Assembly: GCA_003647605.1 (NCBI GenBank)
Contig: QMND01000010.1
Coordinates: 1 to 11,357, forward strand
DNA from: Candidatus Shapirobacteria bacterium
Lineage (GTDB): Bacteria; Patescibacteriota; Microgenomatia; UBA12405
Direction of reading: 5' to 3'
DNA length: 11,357 bases
Below the pieces are notes generated by a model, which was not told the origin of the DNA, searched no databases, and worked only from the letters and a program-made list of their open reading frames with translations. This document shows positions 1 through 5,387 of this stretch, piece by piece; the stretch's first letter is position 1, and each line of letters opens with the position of its first letter. A program made the translations under genes and the position numbers.

Positions 1-13
1 AAGTTATATTTAC

Positions 14-112
14 TCACTTAATACAAAACATATCTCCAACAGATTCAACACTCACACCATCCCATTCCATCACCTCCCCAAAATCTAAATCTCCCCGCCT
101 CATAGCAATCAT
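14..112 (-). CDS. Possible small ORF at left edge (doubtful)
   Basis: Downstream of the PIN toxin, on the same strand, an open frame of 32 codons runs from ATG at 112 (or ATG at 103, 29 codons) to TGA at 14-16. The peptide is acidic and ends GDMFCIK. A purine-rich AAGGAAGG lies about 15 nt before the first ATG, which is too far for a normal Shine-Dalgarno site. A TATGAT hexamer lies 4 nt before the second ATG. I recognise no family. The rest of positions 1-140 holds nothing else I can support. It may simply be chance open frame. Confidence 0.15.
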   Translation of the reverse strand: MIAMRRGDLDFGEVMEWDGVSVESVGDMFCIK

Positions 113-140
113 AACTACAACTTTTTTCCTTCCTTTTTCT

Positions 141-527
141 TTAATCCTTAATTAATCTTAACCCCGCCACCCTCTCAAAATGCCTTTTATTCCTCGTCGC
201 CAACCCCAACTCCTTAACTAAACAAGCACCAGCAATATATCCATCACCTAAAAAATCAATTTCTCTTCTCCTTAATAATTCGGCTGTTTTAAAAGCAATT
301 TTTGATCCTATTCCAATTAATCGAAAATACGAAAATAATTCTTTAGCTTTTCTAAATTTTTCCTTATCCTCAAGATTCTTACTTGTAAAAAACTCCGTTA
401 AAACCACACTATTCACATATAACTCCACTTCCTCTTTCTTCTGTTTCTCGAGCAAATCCTGTAATATTCTATTTTTGCCGTTAGTAAAATCAATAATCAC
501 ATCAGTATCAACCAGAATTTTCTTCAT
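141..527 (-). CDS. vapC: PIN-domain toxin, VapC-like ribonuclease
   Basis: This is a 128-residue PIN-domain protein, the usual length for VapC-type toxins, which are metal-dependent RNases that often cut tRNA or rRNA. The expected acidic residues are visible: D7 in LVDTDV, E45 in LTEFF and D95 in the GDGYIAGA motif. The late TRNKRHF motif (N113) leads into the usual C-terminal GLRLI strand. The ATG at 527 overlaps the antitoxin stop (ATGA), so translation is probably coupled to the antitoxin; no good ribosome-binding site stands before it. The gene order, antitoxin then toxin, fits a type II toxin-antitoxin operon. The family call is secure. The RNA target cannot be read from the sequence. 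Confidence 0.9.
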   Translation of the reverse strand: MKKILVDTDVIIDFTNGKNRILQDLLEKQKKEEVELYVNSVVLTEFFTSKNLEDKEKFRKAKELFSYFRLIGIGSKIAFKTAELLRRREIDFLGDGYIAGACLVKELGLATRNKRHFERVAGLRLIKD

Positions 528-790
528 TTATTTTTTCTTAACCTTTCAACATATTTCCTTTCTTTCGCAGACCTTCTCGATTTTTTAACAAATTCCTTAC
601 CACTCTCATCACTACTCATAAAACCAAAAAACCTGTCAAAATCATCTTCTGTCAAAGAATTATCATAAGGTGTAATAACTACCAAAGGTTTTTTATATTT
701 TTCTACAACCAAAGGCACTCCCGCAGACACGATATCTGCTAAATACATAGACAAATTATCCCTCAATTGATAAGTAGATACTCTCCTCAT
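524..790 (-). CDS. Phd/YefM-type antitoxin
   Basis: This short protein begins MRRVSTYQLRDNLSMYLADI and continues to VPLVVEKYKKPLVVITPY. That is the N-terminal DNA-binding fold of the Phd/YefM family (VST..LRDNLS, then a beta hairpin ending kPLVVI.P). The basic C-terminal tail would wrap the toxin. By family, it should neutralise the PIN toxin and repress its own operon. The frame is also open to ATGs at 799 and 796, but the -10 box covers positions 798-803, so a transcript starting about 7 nt later would begin at the ATG at 790. I therefore prefer 790, giving 88 residues. Pairing a Phd/YefM antitoxin with a PIN toxin is common. Confidence 0.87.
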   Translation of the reverse strand: MRRVSTYQLRDNLSMYLADIVSAGVPLVVEKYKKPLVVITPYDNSLTEDDFDRFFGFMSSDESGKEFVKKSRRSAKERKYVERLRKNK

Positions 791-797
791 ATTCATC

Positions 798-826
798 ATA
801 TTATCTCAATTTACAAATCTTGTCAA
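798..826 (-). promoter_or_regulatory. Near-consensus sigma-70 promoter of the toxin-antitoxin operon
   Basis: On the minus strand, TTGACA (826-821) is followed by a 17-bp spacer and TAATAT (803-798). The -35 is perfect and the -10 differs from consensus at one position. Transcription should begin about 7 nt downstream, at or next to the ATG at 790, giving a leaderless or nearly leaderless mRNA. Confidence 0.7.
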
Positions 827-843
827 CTTGTACAATATTACAA
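813..843 (+). promoter_or_regulatory. Inverted repeats over the -35 region, possible antitoxin operator
   Basis: Two short dyads flank and overlap the -35 box. ACAA-atc-TTGT spans 813-823. TTGTA-caatat-TACAA spans 828-843 and contains the 8-bp palindrome TTGTACAA (828-835). Phd/YefM antitoxins bind operators of this sort to repress their own promoter. Assigning this site to the antitoxin is inference, and AT-rich DNA yields such dyads by chance. Confidence 0.35.
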
Positions 844-883
844 TAAATCACTATTTGTAATTCTTTATTAAAATTTTAATTAC

Positions 884-914
884 TTGCCACTCGCTGTTAA
901 TTCTCTGTTAAAAT
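884..914 (+). promoter_or_regulatory. Candidate promoter of the VirB6-like gene
   Basis: TTGCCA (884-889) and TAAAAT (909-914) are separated by 19 bp, or 18 bp if the -10 is read as TTAAAA. The -10 ends 5 nt before the ATG at 920, and no Shine-Dalgarno sequence is present, which suggests a leaderless transcript. The spacing is not ideal. Confidence 0.4.
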
Positions 915-919
915 AAATT

Positions 920-2521
920 ATGCCCATTATTAAAAAACTTTTTTATAAATTTAATAGACACCAACCACTGTTAAGGCTTCCTAAGATAAATTCTAATTTA
1001 ATTTATCTACTCCTCGCCTCTACTATCCTAATCGGGCTAATCTTTAATGTTCACCAACAAATAGCTATGGATACAGAAGATACGTATGACCAATGGAATA
1101 AAGATTCTAAACAAGTAGGCTCAGAAAATTGGAATAAACACGCCTTGTCTGGTAATATCTTTGGTATTGGCATGGCCATGGGCATACCCACTCAAGAAGA
1201 AGCTGAAAATTTATTAAATGGAGAAACAGAAGACGGAGAAAACCAATCACTTTATGTTCCCAAAGGAGCTTTGGGGGCCACAACTCGTATGATTTCTTAC
1301 TTATACAATCCACCTGCCTCCGGTATTGAATATTTAGCTAATTTAAAAAACAATCTGTTAGGTAAACCTGCTTATGCCCAAGGTGCTGGATTTACTGGCC
1401 TTCAACCAATCTTACCTATATGGAAAGCCTTTAGAAATGTTGTTTATATTATTTCCTCCTTATTATTTATATTACTTGGCTTAATGGTCATGTTCAGAAT
1501 CAAATCAGGACCTCAAACTGTAGTTACCATCCAAAACGCCATTCCTAAAATCATCACCGCTCTAATTTTAGTTACCTTTTCCTATGCCATTGCTGGACTC
1601 CTAATTGATATAGGTAATTTCATTTTGGCCATGTTCTTGGCCTTATTGTTCAAAACCGAAGGCTTAAATTTAAACAACAACCTTTTTAAAGAAGACCTTT
1701 TCCAACGGATCAATTTTACCAGTAACAGATATGACTTCGCCCACCTAATTCAAGCTGGACATACTGATTTTATAGAATTAGCTTTCTTGGCTGTTCCCAA
1801 ACTTAGTTTATTTTTCTTAGGTATGTTACTCGGAGGCACCATTGGAGCCGCTATTGGTATCGTAAGTGGACCAGCAGCCGCTGCAACTACTCTTATAGGT
1901 CTGGGGGTTGGACCAATTATTATTATTATTATTATTACCATTTTAATTTTAATTTGGTTACTCAAGTTTTTCTTCGGAGCCATGCTTTGTTACATCAAAC
2001 TTATATTTAGAATTGTCATCGGCCCTTTAGAAATTGCCATGGGAGCCATTCCTGGTATCAAAATCGGCTTTTCTTCTTGGCTTCAAAATGTCATTGCCAA
2101 TCTAGCTGTTTTTCCTGTATCTTTTCTTTTTCTTGTCATTACTAATCTTATTATACAACACAGTCAATCACCTGTATTTGGACATCGCCTCTGGGCACCC
2201 AGGATTGTTCAAAAATCCGCTACCAGCCAAACCGTTGCTTTCCTTAGTGGAGGTCTTGTTCCCGTCTCCATCGGCCTAGCCTCACTAATGTTATTGTCCA
2301 AACTACCACTTCTCATCCCTCAGGCTATCTTTATGATCAAACCTACCGCCTGGGACAACGCTTTGGGCCAAAGTGCCCAAAATGTACCAATTGTAACAGG
2401 AACAGGGCGAATGCTTAAGAGTGGCACAGAAGGAGCAATTAAAACAGGTATCCAAAATGCAACCATGAGATTTTTACATATCGACCCAGACAACAAACAA
2501 ACAAAACCGAAAAAACCATAA
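920..2521 (+). CDS. Polytopic membrane protein, VirB6/TrbL-like
   Basis: This is a 533-residue integral membrane protein. A single hydrophobic segment (about 25-43) is followed by a long polar region (44-170). Then comes a cluster of roughly seven hydrophobic segments, near 173-193, 211-232, 287-312, 325-349, 355-372, 391-411 and 443-460. The C-terminal tail is polar and rich in Lys and Pro. The motif LQPILPIWKAFRNVVYIISSLLF and the following helices resemble VirB6/TrbL-type channel proteins that occur widely in CPR genomes beside type IV secretion or pilus-like ATPases. An AYAQGAG stretch at 151-157 resembles a signal peptidase site just before the helical cluster. No VirB4 or VirD4 ATPase lies in this window, so its role in secretion or DNA transfer is inference. 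Unlike the other plus-strand gene, its coding strand is not C-skewed. The start is set by a -10 box 5 nt upstream. Confidence 0.65.
   Translation: MPIIKKLFYKFNRHQPLLRLPKINSNLIYLLLASTILIGLIFNVHQQIAMDTEDTYDQWNKDSKQVGSENWNKHALSGNIFGIGMAMGIPTQEEAENLLNGETEDGENQSLYVPKGALGATTRMISYLYNPPASGIEYLANLKNNLLGKPAYAQGAGFTGLQPILPIWKAFRNVVYIISSLLFILLGLMVMFRIKSGPQTVVTIQNAIPKIITALILVTFSYAIAGLLIDIGNFILAMFLALLFKTEGLNLNNNLFKEDLFQRINFTSNRYDFAHLIQAGHTDFIELAFLAVPKLSLFFLGMLLGGTIGAAIGIVSGPAAAATTLIGLGVGPIIIIIIITILILIWLLKFFFGAMLCYIKLIFRIVIGPLEIAMGAIPGIKIGFSSWLQNVIANLAVFPVSFLFLVITNLIIQHSQSPVFGHRLWAPRIVQKSATSQTVAFLSGGLVPVSIGLASLMLLSKLPLLIPQAIFMIKPTAWDNALGQSAQNVPIVTGTGRMLKSGTEGAIKTGIQNATMRFLHIDPDNKQTKPKKP
1916..1936 (+). repeat. 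(ATT)7 triplet microsatellite in a membrane segment
   Basis: Seven perfect ATT codons in a row encode seven isoleucines (residues 333-339) in a membrane helix of the VirB6-like protein. Gain or loss of a unit would change helix length without breaking the frame. Confidence 0.8.
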
Positions 2522-2555
2522 TCATGACATAAATTAACTACTCGAGACAAACAAA

Positions 2556-4631
2556 TCATTGTTTTCCGCCAGACAAAATGGCATTAAAAAAACGTTTTGC
2601 ACCCATTTTCCGCATTTTACCACGCAATCCATACTCTGTTATTTTCTTCTCCACTTCTCTACGATCTAAAAAGGATATAGTCTCAGAGTCAACCTCTAGT
2701 GGCTGTGTCGCTAAAAGAACAAAACGTTCAAAATCCTTCGATTGCCAGCCCAAAGTCGAATCAGAAGCCGCCATATCGAGTACCCCAAGCAACCACCACA
2801 ACCTCAGCTCTGAACGACCTTCTGGATCAGCCTTATTAAAATAATCAACAATCATTCTAAAATATTTCGCATTTACCATATCTGCAGGCTTATAATCAAC
2901 ACTGGCTAACACCTCTTTTAACGGATTCCATTTAGCTGTCAACAACACAGGAAAAAAATATGTATAACTTCCTTCAGGTATCAGATCAGCCCTTAAATCT
3001 CTAGTATAAAAAGGCTGGTCTACAGAACCAAATTTAGACACATACCTTAACCACGATGTACCAAACCCTTCAATTTTAAATAAATGAATTTGTGGTCCAG
3101 ACTCCCTAGATTTTAGATATCTAGCATACCTCCACCCCTTCAACCCAATTATCTCCGCAGGTTGATCGTTGCCAGTCATAGCTGACCTGTTAAAAACCGA
3201 AGTTTCCATTGTTGCCACAGTCAATCTCTCTGCCAACATAAAAGCACGATCACCATCATCACCCAAAGAATCAATCAAGTGTGCACGAACTTTAGACCTC
3301 CTGTCAGTCTTAGGATCTGTGTAAAAATTTGTATCTACTTTACCCAAACTCCGATCATCGTCTGTAAACACCTTTAAATCAGTCCCCAAAAAATCAACCC
3401 TCTCTTCTCCTGTCAAACCGTAAAAGTCAGCAACCTCAGACAATAAATCAAAATAATTATAATTCGCTTTTTGAATTAAATCCCATGCTCTCGCAATCGG
3501 TAAATCATTTGCTCCATCCTTCAATAAAAATTGAATATTATCCCTATTTAATTCATGCCCTCTCCCCTTAGCAAGTGTAGCCGCCGCAGATATTGACGGA
3601 ACCACAGGATCTGCTCCATTACGAGGAGGAACAATCCACCCTCCTGCCTTGTTCATATATATTGCACAATCATTCAAGTTAAGTCTAGCTTGCACTTCCC
3701 TCCTAACATCTTTTTTTAATTCACTATTCCTAGACAACGACTCTAATATTGTAGCAATACGACCCACCTGAAAATCATCGCTAGATCGTCCCGTATCTTC
3801 TAATTCTCTCAACAACCTTCTAACCATTGCCAATTGCCCTTCTTTTGTCGGAGGAATTTCAGACCCAGCCTCAGCCGTCCTTCCTCCACTCCCCCTCGCA
3901 ACACTCTCTCCTCCCAATTCATCCTTCAAACCCTCCAAACAATACATCGCCAAAACAAACTCACCATCCAATAATTTATCTCCCGAACTCCTTCTAATTC
4001 CAATAATTTGCTTTTTCGCATCATCAACATCGTCTACATTTAACCCCCCTGTTCTGCTTATATCCAACAAAATATCCCTTTCCTGTGCAACACCTGTTGA
4101 CAACATATATTGGCTCGCTACTTTTCCAACTCCCCCAATCCAATCAGACTCCAACCTACTAGACAATCTACCATCTATTTGATCAACCTCTTGCCCCCAA
4201 AAACCCGTTTTTGCCATAACATCCAAATCTTCTTGGCCTGATGTCATAGCACCCCTATCCACCCCAGCCAAATCATCAACCGCTCCTCGAATCGCCCCAG
4301 CCACCCCACAACCCAAGGCATGGTAAAAACCAACTGCTTCATATAAAGCTGTACCGTCTTCGACCTTCCTCCCCAACTCTTCCACATTTACAACTGATGG
4401 ATCTTTATTTCTCACAAAAAAATCAAACGCATCGTCTAAAGCAGCCTTACTATCAGCTCTTTCCCTTTCATCTTCTGAAAATAATCCACCAATAAAACCT
4501 TTCAACTTGTTAGCCGTCTCGTTCCAATATCTCATCTCCTCTTCTCGTCTTCCCTGTTCACCCCCCTCACCATCTGTTCCTGCATACTCTCCATAATCTG
4601 TCGCAGGTATAACACTCCAAGTTTCATCCAT
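2556..4631 (-). CDS. Unrecognised 691-residue soluble protein
   Basis: I do not recognise this protein. It is 691 residues with no signal peptide and no clear membrane segment, so probably cytoplasmic. The N-terminus (about 10-33) is low-complexity, rich in Gly and Glu. A Gly/Ser/Ala-rich linker near 240-262 separates an acidic, helical N-terminal half from the rest. The C-terminal third is more aromatic (RYARYL, SYTYFF, LRLWWLLG), and the last 35 residues are basic. No Walker, nuclease or protease motif stands out. Its ATG overlaps the last 8 nt of the HEPN gene, so it is probably in that operon, but a TATAAT 7 nt before its ATG lies inside HEPN codons and could also drive it alone. It converges on the VirB6-like gene, with 34 bp between them and no evident terminator hairpin. 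It could be a lineage-specific partner of the toxin-antitoxin pair or an unrelated housekeeping gene. Confidence 0.75.
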   Translation of the reverse strand: MDETWSVIPATDYGEYAGTDGEGGEQGRREEEMRYWNETANKLKGFIGGLFSEDERERADSKAALDDAFDFFVRNKDPSVVNVEELGRKVEDGTALYEAVGFYHALGCGVAGAIRGAVDDLAGVDRGAMTSGQEDLDVMAKTGFWGQEVDQIDGRLSSRLESDWIGGVGKVASQYMLSTGVAQERDILLDISRTGGLNVDDVDDAKKQIIGIRRSSGDKLLDGEFVLAMYCLEGLKDELGGESVARGSGGRTAEAGSEIPPTKEGQLAMVRRLLRELEDTGRSSDDFQVGRIATILESLSRNSELKKDVRREVQARLNLNDCAIYMNKAGGWIVPPRNGADPVVPSISAAATLAKGRGHELNRDNIQFLLKDGANDLPIARAWDLIQKANYNYFDLLSEVADFYGLTGEERVDFLGTDLKVFTDDDRSLGKVDTNFYTDPKTDRRSKVRAHLIDSLGDDGDRAFMLAERLTVATMETSVFNRSAMTGNDQPAEIIGLKGWRYARYLKSRESGPQIHLFKIEGFGTSWLRYVSKFGSVDQPFYTRDLRADLIPEGSYTYFFPVLLTAKWNPLKEVLASVDYKPADMVNAKYFRMIVDYFNKADPEGRSELRLWWLLGVLDMAASDSTLGWQSKDFERFVLLATQPLEVDSETISFLDRREVEKKITEYGLRGKMRKMGAKRFFNAILSGGKQ

Positions 4632-5046
4632 ACTCCAAATTATACAACACTCGCCCCAACTTTTCTTCCACCACTTTCTCCAACTTCTTCACATCCTCCA
4701 CAAAATCACTAGCCAACTCATAAACATCCTCCGCCATTTTTTGACTATACATATGCACGCTCAAATTTCTTAGCTCCAAATAATCTAACCATTTTTCCGG
4801 ATTATCAATCAATCCAACCCCAGCCGACACTGTAATACATTCTCTTGGCGAATTACAATTTTCACTCCCTAAATAGGCTAAAACCAACTTCATTAATTTC
4901 CAGCATAACTCAAAGCTAAATTCAAATCTTTGTACCACCGAATCTCTGATAAACTCACTCTTTTCTTGTTTCAAAGCATCAGTCAGTCTATTCACCGCCC
5001 TAAACAAACTATCCCTTATTTTCTCAACTTTTTCTCTCAACTCCAT
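4624..5046 (-). CDS. hepT: HEPN-domain toxin, HepT/HI0074 family
   Basis: This 140-residue, all-helical protein matches the HI0074 ('nucleotidyltransferase substrate-binding') family. RDSVVQRFEFSFELCWK (34-50) and SPREC (66-70) are family landmarks. It carries the complete HEPN RNase motif RX4HXY as R93-N-L-S-V-H98-M-Y100. In studied MntA-HepT systems the HEPN protein is an RNase toxin, and its partner silences it by adding AMP to the Tyr of this motif. All three key residues are present, so the protein should be active and modifiable. Its ATG at 5046 overlaps the end of mntA by 10 nt and has a strong Shine-Dalgarno site inside mntA. Calling it a toxin rests on family knowledge; some HI0074-type proteins are still described only as hypothetical. 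Confidence 0.88.
   Translation of the reverse strand: MELREKVEKIRDSLFRAVNRLTDALKQEKSEFIRDSVVQRFEFSFELCWKLMKLVLAYLGSENCNSPRECITVSAGVGLIDNPEKWLDYLELRNLSVHMYSQKMAEDVYELASDFVEDVKKLEKVVEEKLGRVLYNLEYG
4629..4649 (-). promoter_or_regulatory. Promoter/start block, copy A (before the 691-aa gene)
   Basis: On the minus strand, TGTTGTATAATTT-G-GAGT leads into the ATG at 4631. The TATAAT (4644-4639) lies 7 nt before the ATG, and no -35 is evident. The same 21-bp block, with one mismatch, precedes mntA at 5345-5325. Copy A is also coding sequence for the last residues of the HEPN protein (VLYNLEY). Confidence 0.5.
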
Positions 5047-5327
5047 TTTATCGCCTCCTTTAAAGCAAACTTTTTAAAATCATCACTCACTCGTGAAAAA
5101 TCCACCAAATCCACTTTATAAGGCACTTTCAACCTTTCCAATTCTTCCTCTATCTTAAACCTCGCCAAACTAGACAACTTTTGCCCCTTTTTGCCCACCA
5201 CCGCCACATCATAATCACTCCATTTTGAATTTGTCCCCCCAACCCTTGACCCAAAAAAATAAACATCAAAAAAGTCAGTATCAACATTTTTTACCACAAT
5301 ATCTTTGATTTTCCCGTCCCAATTCAT
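5037..5327 (-). CDS. mntA: MNT-domain nucleotidyltransferase antitoxin, MntA/HI0073-like
   Basis: This 96-residue minimal nucleotidyltransferase has the exact active-site signature GSX10DXD: G26-S27, then D38 and D40 in WSDYDVAV. A third carboxylate candidate is D73 in VPYKVDLVDF. In characterised MntA-HepT modules this enzyme uses ATP to AMPylate the Tyr of the HEPN RX4HXY motif, which blocks the toxin; all catalytic residues needed for that are present. The gene precedes hepT and overlaps it by 10 nt, the common order and coupling for these modules. The ATG at 5327 sits 7 nt after a perfect TATAAT and lacks a Shine-Dalgarno site, suggesting leaderless translation. The family is secure; the enzymatic role is by analogy. 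Confidence 0.9.
   Translation of the reverse strand: MNWDGKIKDIVVKNVDTDFFDVYFFGSRVGGTNSKWSDYDVAVVGKKGQKLSSLARFKIEEELERLKVPYKVDLVDFSRVSDDFKKFALKEAIKWS
5054..5061 (-). promoter_or_regulatory. Strong Shine-Dalgarno site of hepT
   Basis: AAAGGAGG lies 7 nt before the hepT ATG (5046), inside the 3' end of mntA. It is the clearest ribosome-binding site in the window, and it belongs to an operon-internal gene. Confidence 0.8.
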
Positions 5328-5345
5328 ACTCTAAATTATACAACA
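5325..5345 (-). promoter_or_regulatory. Promoter/start block, copy B (before mntA)
   Basis: On the minus strand, TGTTGTATAATTT-A-GAGT leads into the mntA ATG. The TATAAT (5340-5335) is perfect, with a 7-nt gap to the ATG and no clear -35. It matches copy A at 4649-4629 in 20 of 21 positions. It lies back to back with the plus-strand promoter at 5371. Confidence 0.6.
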
Positions 5346-5370
5346 ACTACTTCTGCTTTTCACTTTCAAT

Positions 5371-5381
5371 TATAATATACT
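5371..5381 (+). promoter_or_regulatory. -10 region of the phosphorylase-like gene
   Basis: A perfect TATAAT (5371-5376) overlaps a second -10-like TATACT (5376-5381). They end 11 and 6 nt before the ATG at 5388, so any 5' leader would be very short. No convincing -35 is visible, and no Shine-Dalgarno site fits in the space. Confidence 0.55.
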
Positions 5382-5387
5382 CAACTA

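Noticed and set aside
1107..1313. Minus-strand frames within the VirB6-like gene (also 1750-1983 and 2320-2559)
   Set aside because: They are antisense to a long coherent membrane protein and lack start signals or recognisable motifs.
2522..2555. Terminator between the convergent VirB6-like and 691-residue genes
   Set aside because: No hairpin with a T-tract is visible in the 34 bp.
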